From: Halobacteriales archaeon QH_10_65_19
Lineage (GTDB): Archaea; Halobacteriota; Halobacteria; Halobacteriales; Haloarculaceae
Direction of reading: 5' to 3'
NCBI GenBank assembly: GCA_003022085.1
Contig: PXQK01000093.1
Span: 1 to 24,466 of the forward strand
Length of the DNA stretch: 24,466 nt
Shown: piece by piece, positions 15,783 to 23,671 of the stretch
Layout: each line of letters begins with the position of its first letter
Numbering within the stretch: the first letter of the stretch is position 1
Made by a program: the position numbers and the translations under genes
The notes under the pieces: generated by a model
The model's database searches: none
What the model was told of the DNA's origin: nothing
The model's input: only the letters and a program-made list of their open reading frames with translations

Positions 15783-17360
15783 ATGACAACGGCCGCGGAC
15801 CTCCTCCTCACGAACGGTCGCATCTACCCACTCACAGACGGTCACGACCCCAGGGACGACGAACCTGTGGAGGCGGTCGCAGTCCGGGACGGCCGGATCA
15901 TCCGCCTGGACTCCGCCTACGAGGTCGAGTTCCTGGCGGGCGTCGAGGCCGAGGTGATCGACCTCGAAGGGCGGACTCTCCTCCCGGGGTTCGTCGACGC
16001 CCACACCCACATGGAGGTTATCGGGCAGTACGAGCGCGAGGGCGACCTCACCGGCGCCGACTCCCCCGAGGCGTGCCTCGACCGTCTCCGCTCCCTCCCG
16101 GAGGGCCGCGAGAACGATGGAGGGCACGACGAGGAGTGGCTCCTCGGTTTCGGCTACGACGAGAGCACATGGGACGGCGACTACCTCACCCGCGACCAGC
16201 TCGACGAGGTGAGCACCGACCGGCCGGTCGTCGCCTACCGCGAGGACATGCACGTCGCGTCTGTCAACAGCGTCGTCCTCGATCGCCTCCGCGACGAGAT
16301 GCCCGAGGGCGACGTCCGCACGGCCGGCGGCGAGCCGACCGGCGTGCTCGTCGAGGACGCCGTCACCGCCGTCAGGGACGCCACGGGCGCCGACCCAGAC
16401 CGGACCCGCGAGTACCTGCTCGCAGCACAGGCCTACGCCAACCGCCGCGGCGTGACCGCCGTCCACGACATGGTCCGCAACTCCCACGCGCCCCGGGTCT
16501 ACCGCGACCTCGACTCCGCGGGGCAGCTCACGCTCAGAGTCCGCATCAACTACTGGCGGGATCACCTCGACACCGTCCTCGAAACGGGGCTACGGACTAA
16601 CCACGGCAGCGGCCGCGTACGGGTGGGTGGGATCAAGACGTTCACCGACGGCAGCATCGGCGGCCGCACCGCACGGCTCTCGGAGCCCTACGCCGACGCC
16701 GGCGCGGGCGACGCGCCGGTCGACGAGCGCGGCGGCTGGGTTGTCGACCCCGGAACGGTCGCCGACCTTGTCGAACGCGTCGACGGCGCCGGCCTCCAGA
16801 TGACCGCCCACGCCATCGGCGACGAAGCCATCGCGGCGACGCTCGACGCCTACGAGGGAGCCGACGGCCAGCGCCACCGGATCGAGCACGCAGAGGTGCT
16901 CACCGACGAGTTGATCGACCGCCTCGCCGCCGCCGACGTCGTCGTCTCGGTCCAGCCCAACTTCCTGAAGTGGACCCGCGAAGACGGCCTCTACGCCGAC
17001 CGCCTGGGCGACGAGCGCCGTCTCGACTCGAACCGCTTCGGCGCGCTCCAGGACGCCGGCGCGACGCTCGCGTTCGGCAGCGACTGCATGCCCCTCGATC
17101 CGCTGTTCGGTATCGACCAGGTCGTCGACGCGCCCGCACACGAACAACAGCTGTCGGTGACCGAGTCAGTACGGGCCTACACCGCCGGCAGTGCGTACGC
17201 AGGGTTCGACGAAGACCGTCTCGGAACCATCGAGGTCGGCAAGTGCGCCGACTTCGCCGTCCTCGACGAGTCTCCGTGGGAAACCAACGACGTCGCCGGA
17301 ATTGACGTCGAGATGACCGTCGTCGGCGGTGACATCGTCTACGACGGGCGCGAGGCGTAG
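15783..17360 (+). CDS. YtcJ-like amidohydrolase (COG1574 type)
   Basis: The product is 525 residues. The N-terminal strand domain ends in GRTLLPGFVDAHTHMEVIG, with the metal motif HxH at His74/His76. Downstream are GGIKTFTDGSIGGRTARLSE (the family's lysine-bearing block), TAHAIGDEAI, RIEHAEVLTD, AFGSDCMPLDPLFGI with the metal-binding Asp, and the closing GTIEVGKCADFAVLDESPWE, typical of this branch of metal-dependent amidohydrolases. The substrate is unknown; such proteins hydrolyse cyclic amides, imides or N-substituted compounds. The start at 15783 is chosen because the family N-terminus (ADLLLTNGRIYPL) begins right there; upstream codons in frame are non-coding in character. Its final codons are duplicated just downstream (17373-17394). 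It is convergent with a second amidohydrolase. Confidence 0.85.
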   Translation: MTTAADLLLTNGRIYPLTDGHDPRDDEPVEAVAVRDGRIIRLDSAYEVEFLAGVEAEVIDLEGRTLLPGFVDAHTHMEVIGQYEREGDLTGADSPEACLDRLRSLPEGRENDGGHDEEWLLGFGYDESTWDGDYLTRDQLDEVSTDRPVVAYREDMHVASVNSVVLDRLRDEMPEGDVRTAGGEPTGVLVEDAVTAVRDATGADPDRTREYLLAAQAYANRRGVTAVHDMVRNSHAPRVYRDLDSAGQLTLRVRINYWRDHLDTVLETGLRTNHGSGRVRVGGIKTFTDGSIGGRTARLSEPYADAGAGDAPVDERGGWVVDPGTVADLVERVDGAGLQMTAHAIGDEAIAATLDAYEGADGQRHRIEHAEVLTDELIDRLAAADVVVSVQPNFLKWTREDGLYADRLGDERRLDSNRFGALQDAGATLAFGSDCMPLDPLFGIDQVVDAPAHEQQLSVTESVRAYTAGSAYAGFDEDRLGTIEVGKCADFAVLDESPWETNDVAGIDVEMTVVGGDIVYDGREA

Positions 17361-17394
17361 CGGACTCGACGTGTCTACGACGGGCGCGAGGCGT
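17337..17394. repeat. 22-bp direct duplication at the amidohydrolase 3' end
   Basis: Bases 17337-17358 and 17373-17394 are identical over 22 positions, offset by 36. The first copy encodes the last codons VYDGREA before the stop; the second lies just outside the gene and reads GTGG where the stop TAG occurs in the first. It looks like a local duplication of the gene end. Confidence 0.85.
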
Positions 17395-17480
17395 GGCTGA
17401 CCGCAGGTAGAACAGCGCGGCAGGGGCAAGATCCGTCTGATACGGACCGCTGTGGTCCCGCGTACCGGAACAGACTCCGA

Positions 17481-18497
17481 TCAGAGCACCACGCGCTTTA
17501 CGTCCAGCCCCGTCGCGCGCCGCACGACCGCCTGTACTGGATCGACCGCCCCGGCCAGATTGTCCGACTCGCCGTCCAGGACAGCCAGTGCCCCCCGCTT
17601 TCCCGGGCTGATGACGCCGCAGTCGAGGTCGACCACCCCGGCGCCCGCTGTTGTTGCCATCCCTAGCACCTCCCGGGCGGTCACGTCGAAGGTTTTGGCC
17701 GTGTAGGCCATCTCCCGGAACATCGACGGCGGATTGAGCATGACGTTGTCTGTCCCGAGAGCGACGGTCGTGTGGTCGAGCAGTTCCCGGATCGGTGGCC
17801 GTCCGACGTCGAGAACGTTGTTCGCACGGGGACAGACAGCAACGGGGATCGACTGGTCGGCAACCCGGTCGAGGTGTTCCCGCTCGGCGTGGACCATGTG
17901 GACGAGCAGGTCGGGCTCCAGCTCGATCGCGGGGTGGATGTCGGTCGCGTCCGGTTCGCCGGCGTGGATTGCAAAGGGGACTCCGGCCTCCCGGGTCGCC
18001 CCACGCTGTGTGGCGAAGTCGTCGTCGTTCGCGCCACTCGCCCCGAACCCGTCGGCCACATCGAGCACGGACTCGTCCTCGCTCCCGAAGATGAACGGGT
18101 CGACGTTCGCCTCCCCCGCCGCCTCCCGGAGCGCGCGGGCACCCGCGACGCCGGACTCGCGGAAGTCGAGGCAGGCTCCCGTCCCCGTCTGCTCCATGAA
18201 CCTGAGTGACCGACGCATCGCCGCCACGAGGTCGTCCCGGTCGGCGGCTCTCAGCCGTCGGTGTTTCAGACTGTCCGGCGGGGCAACGGCCTCCTCGAGC
18301 GACAGGTCGGCGCCGGCCTCCTTGGCGACCGAATCTCCGAGGTGCGTGTGTGCGTTGACAAACGCCGGAAGAATGATGTCCGACGACGCTGTCTCCACCC
18401 GGTCTACCGCCTCGATCTGACCGTCGTCGACGACGACCCGTCCACGAACCGGCTCGAACGCCTCCCCGAAGAGAACTGTCCCCTCGAACTGTTCCAT
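17481..18497 (-). CDS. Amidohydrolase-family metal-dependent hydrolase
   Basis: The product is 338 residues. LPAFVNAHTHLGD supplies His50/His52, IHAGEPD and MVHAERE supply further histidines, and VALGTDNVMLN supplies the metal-binding Asp. The C-terminus (GVISPGKRGALAVLDGES) is the usual amidohydrolase closing strand domain. It is closest in pattern to cytosine-deaminase/chlorohydrolase-type enzymes that act on ring amino groups, but the specific substrate is not determinable. The start at 18497 has CTATA about 26-31 bases upstream; the longer upstream frame contains that box and so is unlikely to be coding. Confidence 0.82.
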   Translation of the reverse strand: MEQFEGTVLFGEAFEPVRGRVVVDDGQIEAVDRVETASSDIILPAFVNAHTHLGDSVAKEAGADLSLEEAVAPPDSLKHRRLRAADRDDLVAAMRRSLRFMEQTGTGACLDFRESGVAGARALREAAGEANVDPFIFGSEDESVLDVADGFGASGANDDDFATQRGATREAGVPFAIHAGEPDATDIHPAIELEPDLLVHMVHAEREHLDRVADQSIPVAVCPRANNVLDVGRPPIRELLDHTTVALGTDNVMLNPPSMFREMAYTAKTFDVTAREVLGMATTAGAGVVDLDCGVISPGKRGALAVLDGESDNLAGAVDPVQAVVRRATGLDVKRVVL

Positions 18498-18715
18498 ACC
18501 GAACGGAGTGAGCAGAGAACAGTATAGCTTTTCATTCATACGGATTGTTGTGACCGGTGTCGGGAGTGTCCTCGAAGCATCGATGTCTCGGAATCTGACA
18601 CTGTCGGACTGTACCGGTCGAGAATCGTCTCTATCGACTTTATCGACAACTCATATCACGGTGACGAAGACGAGGCAGACACGCGGTCGAGCGCGTGCTC
18701 GCAGGGGGCACAGCA

Positions 18716-18808
18716 TTGTGTGTCGGGGGGCTCATAGGGTCGTGCGTGATTATTTTCGGCTCCGGTCTCACTCGGCCGATCCCGTTGTTTATGCGCCCCG
18801 ACACACAA
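18716..18808. repeat. 13-bp perfect inverted repeat enclosing a repeat fragment
   Basis: TTGTGTGTCGGGG (18716-18728) and CCCCGACACACAA (18796-18808) are perfect inverse complements, about 67 bases apart. The pair could be the termini of a 93-bp element or a long hairpin. The enclosed bases include the repeat end at 18732-18757. Confidence 0.6.
18732..18757 (+). repeat. Single end of the dispersed inverted-repeat element
   Basis: TCATAGGGTCGTGCGTGATT followed by ATTTTC matches the left terminus of the 160-bp copies (TCATACGGTCGTGCGTGAGT and then ATTTT) with few changes. Homology fades after about 18765, and no opposite terminus is present. Confidence 0.6.
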
Positions 18809-18936
18809 CGGGGGAACGAGAGGGAGCCGATGCGGGCAGGCGGGCAGTCGGGTAGCAGGAGCCCGAGACAGCCCGTGGGCGACGGGGACCGTCGACTGCA
18901 TCCGACACACGCACAGGCCGGTGGTCGAGAACTCAG

Positions 18937-19806
18937 ATGATCCAGGAGAACACCTCCCCGGGAACGGACAGCCCGCTGGCACGCACGATCCTGTTTCTGG
19001 TCCACTCGAACCTGCTCATCTCCTTCGCCGCGACCGGGATGGCGGTCGCGACAATGGTACTGGCCGACCTCCGCATCAGGCCTGTCCCGTTGTTTATCGT
19101 ATTCGCAGTGACGCTGTTCGTCTACTCGTTCAACCGCATTGTAGACGTCGCGGAGGACAAGCGGAACGTCCCGGACCGGGCGGCGTTCGTATCCAGATAC
19201 GGGAGGCCGCTGCTCGCGGTCGGGGTCGTGCTGTACGCTGCCGCCGCCGTCTTCGTTGCACTGCAGGGAGTCCCCGGTGGGCCGGCGCTGGGGTTGCCGC
19301 TCGTGATCGCGTGGCTGTACTCGACGGTCGGACTCAAGCGGATCCTGCTGGTCAAGAACCTGCTTGTCGGACTCTCCTGGGGACTGATCCCGACCGGTGT
19401 CGGCGTCTACTATGGAGTGTTCCCGGACGCGAAGCTCCTCTTTTTTGCCGGCTTCACGACCACGGTTCTCACCATCGCAGCCGCCGTGTTCGATATCAAG
19501 GACATCGAGGGCGACCGTGCCGAGGACATCCGGACCGTACCCATCGTGGTCGGCCTGGCCTGGACCCGCCGCCTGGCCGCCGGGGCTGCGTCGCTCCTGG
19601 GCGTCGTCGTCGTCGGGACTGTCCTGGCGGGCTTCCTCCCCCCTCTCTATCTCGTGCTTGTTGGCTACACCGGCTACGTCGCGGGGTATTCGCTCGTCGC
19701 CACGCGGGAGCGGGGTTCGCTCTTCTACGGCTTTGTCATCGACAGCGAGCAGATCTGGCTCGCGCTCGCGTTGCTATGCTACGAGTTTCTACCGCAGCTC
19801 GCCTGA
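18937..19806 (+). CDS. UbiA-family prenyltransferase
   Basis: The product is 289 residues with about eight or nine hydrophobic segments. Two Asp-rich motifs typical of UbiA enzymes are present: NRIVDVAED (Asn66, Asp70, Asp74) and DIKDIEGDRAED (Asp186, Asp189, Asp193). These bind the magnesium-diphosphate of a prenyl donor, and the enzyme moves the prenyl chain to an acceptor in the membrane. The first motif differs from the NxxxDxxxDxxN pattern I associate with the archaeal lipid enzyme DGGGP synthase, so the acceptor (lipid, quinone or other) is uncertain. The start is the ATG at 18937. It lies 145 bases upstream of pelota in the same direction and probably has its own promoter. Confidence 0.8.
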   Translation: MIQENTSPGTDSPLARTILFLVHSNLLISFAATGMAVATMVLADLRIRPVPLFIVFAVTLFVYSFNRIVDVAEDKRNVPDRAAFVSRYGRPLLAVGVVLYAAAAVFVALQGVPGGPALGLPLVIAWLYSTVGLKRILLVKNLLVGLSWGLIPTGVGVYYGVFPDAKLLFFAGFTTTVLTIAAAVFDIKDIEGDRAEDIRTVPIVVGLAWTRRLAAGAASLLGVVVVGTVLAGFLPPLYLVLVGYTGYVAGYSLVATRERGSLFYGFVIDSEQIWLALALLCYEFLPQLA

Positions 19807-19950
19807 GATACTCTGGTTGACGATCGACACCACGACCAGCTGGAACTCGTGGGTATTCCCCTCCAGCTTGTCGCCCGCGAGCCGGCCGCGTTTCGGTCCG
19901 TAGCATCCGAGTTGACAACACCTATAACCGTCCTGACCCGGAGATGAGGT

Positions 19951-21018
19951 ATGCGCATCGCCGACCGGCGGCAGGTCGAGGGCGGCCGCGAGCGTCTGAC
20001 AGTTGTTCCCGAGAGCGTCGACGACCTCTGGCACCTCTCGCACGTGATCGAGCCCGGCGACCAGGTTGCCGGTGACACCACCCGCCGGATCCAGCGCGAC
20101 GACGAGCAGCTCCGGGATACCGGGGGCGAACGGGAACACATCTGGGCCGAGGTCGGCGTCGAGGATGTCGAGTTCGCCCGGTTCGCCAACCGCCTGCGCG
20201 TCGGAGGCGTGATCGAGGACTGCTCCCGCGAGGACCAGCTCGGCCACCACCACACACTCAACGTCGAGGAGCACAGCGAAATCGAGATCGAGAAGCGGCT
20301 CAAGCCCGACCAGCGCGAGCGCCTCGAGGAGGCGGTCAAGGCAACCGACACGCCCGACGTCGCCGTTGCTACCGTCGAGGAGGGGCAGGCGTACGTCCAC
20401 TCGGTCGCCCAGTACGGCACCGAGGAGCGAGCGTCGATCACCGCCCCGACGGGGAAAGGCGAGTACGCCAGGCCGCGGGCGGAGCTGTTCGAGGAACTCG
20501 CGACCGTGCTCGGGCGGCTCGACGCCGACGCGATCATCCTCGCCGGCCCGGGCTTCACCAAACGGGATGCCCTCGACTACATCGAGGAGAACCACCGGGA
20601 GCTGGCCGACCGTATCACGACCGTCGACACGAGCGGTGTCGGCGACCGCGGGGTCCACGAGGTGCTCAAACGGGGGGCCGTCGAGGACGTCCAGCAGCAG
20701 ACCCGCATCGCTGCCGAATCAGAGCTGATCGACGAACTCACCGGGCGCATCGCCGAGGGCGCGGAGGTCGCGTACGGCCCCGAGCAGGTCGCCACGGCCG
20801 CCGACTACGGCGCGATCGAGCACCTGCTGGTACTGGACGAACGCCTCCGTATCGAGCGTGCCGGCGACGGCGACTGGGATGTCGACGTCGACGACGTCGT
20901 CGAGACAGCCGAACAGAAAGGCGGCGAGGTAACGGTGTTCTCGGACGAGTTCGACCCCGGACAGCAGCTCGCAAACCTCGGCGGGATCGCCGCACTACTC
21001 CGATATCGTCTCGACTAG
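19951..21018 (+). CDS. pelA: Pelota (Dom34) ribosome-rescue factor
   Basis: The product is 355 residues, the usual size of archaeal pelota. The N-terminal domain starts [20 protein letters not shown], with the family's [10 protein letters not shown] and GDQVAGDT segments. The central domain has [13 protein letters not shown] and [18 protein letters not shown], and the C-terminal domain has [20 protein letters not shown]. Pelota enters the empty A site of stalled ribosomes with an EF1A-like GTPase and works with ABCE1 to split them. It lacks the GGQ peptidyl-hydrolase motif of aRF1, as expected. CTATAACC lies about 22-29 bases before the ATG, consistent with a leaderless or short-leader transcript. 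Confidence 0.92.
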   Translation: MRIADRRQVEGGRERLTVVPESVDDLWHLSHVIEPGDQVAGDTTRRIQRDDEQLRDTGGEREHIWAEVGVEDVEFARFANRLRVGGVIEDCSREDQLGHHHTLNVEEHSEIEIEKRLKPDQRERLEEAVKATDTPDVAVATVEEGQAYVHSVAQYGTEERASITAPTGKGEYARPRAELFEELATVLGRLDADAIILAGPGFTKRDALDYIEENHRELADRITTVDTSGVGDRGVHEVLKRGAVEDVQQQTRIAAESELIDELTGRIAEGAEVAYGPEQVATAADYGAIEHLLVLDERLRIERAGDGDWDVDVDDVVETAEQKGGEVTVFSDEFDPGQQLANLGGIAALLRYRLD

Positions 21019-21097
21019 TTCACGGGGTGGATTGTCGTCTGACTCCCGGCCGTCGGCCACCGGAACTGTTAATTCCCGCTTCGTGGTACGAGTACAC

Positions 21098-21589
21098 ATG
21101 TCAGTACGGCCGGCATCGACCGACGATATCGAGGCAGTCCGTACCGTCGCTCGGGACTCGTGGGAAGCCGACTATCCAGAGATCATGAGCCGGGAAACTG
21201 TCGACGAGGCGGTCGACCGCTGGTACAGCCCCGAGCAGGTCCACTCCGCAGTCGAGAACCCTCGGATGTTCCTGCTGGTCGCCGAGCACGACACCGAGCC
21301 AGTCGGGTTCGTTCACGCCTTCCTGGACGACGACGCCAGTGTTGTACTCCGGCTGTACGTCCACCCAGAGCACCGCGGTGAGAACATCGGCACGAAGCTG
21401 TTCGAGGAGATACGCGACCAGTTGTTCGAGCACGGCGTCGAACGGCTCCATGCGATGGTGCTCGCGGCAAACGAGCCCGGAAACAGGTTCTACCAGAGCC
21501 TCGGCCTGGAGCGCGTCGACAGCGGAGAGACGACCGCCGGCGGCGAGTCGTTTACCGAACACACGTACGAACTGCAGTCCGAAGGTTGA
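21098..21589 (+). CDS. GNAT-family N-acetyltransferase
   Basis: The product is 163 residues. SVRPASTDDIEAVRTVA is the usual beginning of this family, and VLRLYVHPEHRGENIGTKLF contains the acetyl-CoA pyrophosphate-binding loop (R-G-x-x-I-G). NEPGNRFYQSLGLER is the conserved motif-B region. The acceptor (protein N-terminus, small molecule or antibiotic) cannot be told. TTAATT lies about 24-30 bases before the ATG at 21098, so a leaderless start is likely; the longer frame upstream is probably not translated. The stop codon overlaps a relic of an IS200/IS605-type end. Confidence 0.85.
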   Translation: MSVRPASTDDIEAVRTVARDSWEADYPEIMSRETVDEAVDRWYSPEQVHSAVENPRMFLLVAEHDTEPVGFVHAFLDDDASVVLRLYVHPEHRGENIGTKLFEEIRDQLFEHGVERLHAMVLAANEPGNRFYQSLGLERVDSGETTAGGESFTEHTYELQSEG

Positions 21590-21612
21590 CATCCTCCCCA
21601 CTAAAGCGTGAG
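21586..21612. mobile_element. Scar of an IS200/IS605 (IS1341-type) element end
   Basis: The bases TTGACATCCTCCCCACTAAA and following GCGTGAG read, on the minus strand, as CACGCTTTAGTGGGGAGGATGTCAA. This closely resembles the terminal hairpin found after TnpB genes in haloarchaeal IS200/IS605-type elements (usually CACGCTTTAGCGTGGGGAGG then ATGTCAA), with two bases missing in the stem. No tnpA or tnpB is nearby. Confidence 0.5.
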
Positions 21613-21652
21613 ACTGTTGCCTCGAAGTTCCGTAACCGGCGTGGTCGGGTAG

Positions 21653-21674
21653 CCTCTCTCTGAAACAGAAGAGG
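21653..21674. promoter_or_regulatory. Dyad upstream of the ABC operon promoter
   Basis: CCTCT-C-TCTG-AAA-CAGA-AGAGG is a nine-pair dyad with one unpaired base. It ends four bases before TTCATA (21679-21684), the likely TATA box 25-30 bases upstream of the ABC ATPase ATG. The position next to the TATA box suggests a regulator site, though no binding protein is implied by the sequence. Confidence 0.4.
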
Positions 21675-21708
21675 AACATTCATACATGGATCGACGCAAA
21701 CGTCGGCA

Positions 21709-22638
21709 ATGACAGTGATCGAGACGCAGGGGTTGACCAAGCGGTACGGGTCAGTGACTGCAGTGGAGAACCTTTCGGTGCGGATCGACGAGGGCGAGAT
21801 TTTCGGTTTTCTGGGCCCGAACGGCGCCGGGAAGTCGACGACGATCAACATGCTGCTGGATTTCGTGAGGCCGACCGCCGGCAGCGCCAGGCTGTTCGGC
21901 ATGAACTGCCAGGAAAAGGGGAAGGCGATCCGACAGCGGATCGGCGTCCTCCCGGAGGGGTACGACGTCTACGGCCGGCTGACCGGCCGCGAACACCTAG
22001 AGTTCGTGGTCGAGTCCAAGAACGCAAACGAGGATATCGACGAACTGCTCTCGCGGGTCGGTATCGCCGACGACGCGGGGCGGAAAGCCGGCGACTACTC
22101 GAAAGGGATGAAACAGCGGCTCGTGCTCGCGATGGCGCTGGTCGGTGACCCGAACCTCCTGGTTCTGGACGAGCCGACGACAGGGCTGGATCCCAACGGC
22201 GCGCGCGAGGTCCGGGGGATCATCCGGGAGGAGAACGACCGCGGGACGACCGTCTTTTTCTCCAGCCACATTCTCGAACAGGTCGAGGCCGTCTGTGACA
22301 GGGTTGGTATCCTGCGAGACGGGGAACTCGTCGCCGACGACTCGATCGAGGGACTACGGGCGAACGTGGGCGGCGGCGAGACACTGATCGTCGAGGGTGG
22401 TGGCTTCGGCGACGATGTCCTCCGGAACGTCGAGGCGATGGACGGCGTCGCGGGCGTCCAGGTTCGTGCCAACGGGACGGAGCTCGCGGTCAACTGCGAC
22501 GAAGACATCAACAAGTCGGAGGTGCTCGGCGTGATCGAGGATCTCGGCGCCAGGGTCGGCGACTTCTCGACAGAGGAGGCCTCGCTTGAGGAACTGTTTG
22601 CGGCCTACACCACAGACTACGGGAGTGGGAAGGCGTGA
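21709..22638 (+). CDS. ABC transporter ATP-binding protein
   Basis: The product is 309 residues. Walker A is GPNGAGKS (36-43), the signature loop is degenerate (YSKGM at 130-134 in place of LSGGQ), Walker B is LLVLDEPTTGLDP (150-162), and SSHILEQVE holds the switch histidine. The YSKGM signature is common in the CcmA/Nod-type drug and multi-subunit exporter branch. The C-terminal 100 residues form an extra domain ending in a SLEELFAAYT motif typical of that branch. It forms an operon with the permease, the two reading frames overlapping by four bases. The cargo is not predictable. Confidence 0.92.
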   Translation: MTVIETQGLTKRYGSVTAVENLSVRIDEGEIFGFLGPNGAGKSTTINMLLDFVRPTAGSARLFGMNCQEKGKAIRQRIGVLPEGYDVYGRLTGREHLEFVVESKNANEDIDELLSRVGIADDAGRKAGDYSKGMKQRLVLAMALVGDPNLLVLDEPTTGLDPNGAREVRGIIREENDRGTTVFFSSHILEQVEAVCDRVGILRDGELVADDSIEGLRANVGGGETLIVEGGGFGDDVLRNVEAMDGVAGVQVRANGTELAVNCDEDINKSEVLGVIEDLGARVGDFSTEEASLEELFAAYTTDYGSGKA

Positions 22639-23435
22639 GCTGGAGAGCCATCGCCAGGAAGGACGTCAGGGACAGCATCCGCTCGCGGACGCTGATACTG
22701 CTTCTGTCCTGGTTTGCCACCGACGGCTCTGCGGAAGGGACATTTCTGGCCGCCGCGGGCTTCACCTTCCTCCTCGGTGTCCTGTTTTTCGTGCCGCTGG
22801 CCGGGCTACTGTTGAGCGTCAAGTCTATTGTCCGCGAGCGCAACACGGGGACGATCAACCTGCTGCTCTCCCTCCCCCATACTCGGGGTGAGATGTTGCT
22901 GGGCAAGTTCGTCGGCCGGTCGATCGTCATGGCGGCCACGGTCGTCGCCGGGTTCGTCCCGGCGCTACTGTTCATCCTCGTGCAGGTCGACGGGGCACCG
23001 GTGTTTGACCTCGTCACGTTCCTGCTCGCAATCAGCGTGTTCGGAGTCATGTGGATCGGCATCGGCATCGGGCTCTCCGCGCTCGTCAACAGCGAAACAC
23101 AGGCCACAATCACCGGCGTCGTCATCTTCTTCGTGCTGTTTCTCTGGCCGTTTATCCTCGACCAGCTCGGCATCAACCTGCCGAACTTCGCCGCCCGCTT
23201 CTGGGTGTTCGCCATCTTCGCGGACCTGTTTTTCCTCCCGACAGTCATCCGGGACGGCAATTTCGCCTTCCCCTCGGTCGTCGAACTCGACGAGATCTTG
23301 GTCGAGGAACTCAACGACGTCGCCATCTCCGTGGCACCACACCTGCAGATGTGGTTCGTGACTGTCCTAGTTGTGTTCTGGATCGTCTTCCCGCTTGGGG
23401 CCGGCTACTACCGGTTCACGAGTTCGGACCTCTGA
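22635..23435 (+). CDS. ABC-2-type permease
   Basis: The product is 266 residues with about six hydrophobic segments and an N-terminal MSWRAIARKDVRDSIRSRTL typical of haloarchaeal ABC-2 permeases. KSIVRERNTGTINLLLSLP is the family's cytoplasmic motif after the second segment. The gene starts at a GTG whose bases overlap the TGA of the ATPase gene (GTGA), so the two are translationally coupled and make one exporter. Segment 1 appears short, and the first extracytoplasmic loop is mostly missing compared with typical members, which may be natural variation. Confidence 0.88.
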   Translation: MSWRAIARKDVRDSIRSRTLILLLSWFATDGSAEGTFLAAAGFTFLLGVLFFVPLAGLLLSVKSIVRERNTGTINLLLSLPHTRGEMLLGKFVGRSIVMAATVVAGFVPALLFILVQVDGAPVFDLVTFLLAISVFGVMWIGIGIGLSALVNSETQATITGVVIFFVLFLWPFILDQLGINLPNFAARFWVFAIFADLFFLPTVIRDGNFAFPSVVELDEILVEELNDVAISVAPHLQMWFVTVLVVFWIVFPLGAGYYRFTSSDL

Positions 23436-23544
23436 TCGGTGTCGGGAGAAGACAGACTGCGCCACTGCTGGAGGAATCCCGACGAGAAGGCCGCCTCGCC
23501 TATCGCTGCGGGGGTCGGTACGCCGGCGCGTACTACCAGCGCAG

Positions 23545-23658
23545 TCATACGGTCATTTGGGATTGTTTTCAAGCTGATGTCGTAGTATCGGGCGTTTCAC
23601 GCCTTGTAACACCGAATGTGTCTCAACATGGCGGTACAGAGTCACGCACGACCGTACG
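23545..23658 (+). repeat. Diverged 114-bp copy of the inverted-repeat element
   Basis: The left end TCATACGGTCATTTGGGATT, then GTTTTCAAG, aligns with the left end of the 160-bp copies. The right end GGTACAGAGTCACGCACGAC, then CGTAC, is almost identical to theirs. The middle is about 45 bases shorter, and the left terminus has decayed. It is in the gap between the convergent ABC permease and archaeosine synthase genes, 13 bases from the latter's stop codon. A separate GTACGC-CGGC-GCGTAC palindrome at 23518-23533 lies just before it. Confidence 0.75.
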
Positions 23659-23671
23659 ACGGCTGATCGGT

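Larger units (their letters stand above)
18498..18936. other. Gene-free divergent gap of about 440 bases
   Basis: No coding region is supported between the amidohydrolase and the UbiA gene. It holds the amidohydrolase promoter, a single end of the dispersed repeat (18732-18757), and a 13-bp inverted repeat around it (18716-18808). The remainder (about 18540-18700 and 18810-18930) shows nothing I can name. Confidence 0.5.

Noticed and set aside
17439..17446. TGATACGG near the end of the second amidohydrolase, as another repeat copy
   Set aside because: Only eight bases match and the following sequence (ACCGC) departs from the repeat. It is part of a small TCCGT-CTGAT-ACGGA palindrome instead.
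19789..20658. Long open frame antisense to pelota
   Set aside because: It has no family motifs and mirrors the pelota codons; the plus-strand frame has clear pelota domains. High-GC DNA commonly leaves antisense frames open.
23518..23533. GTACGC-CGGC-GCGTAC palindrome as a terminator for the ABC operon
   Set aside because: There is no T-rich tract and it lies 83 bases after the stop; a chance GC palindrome is as likely.
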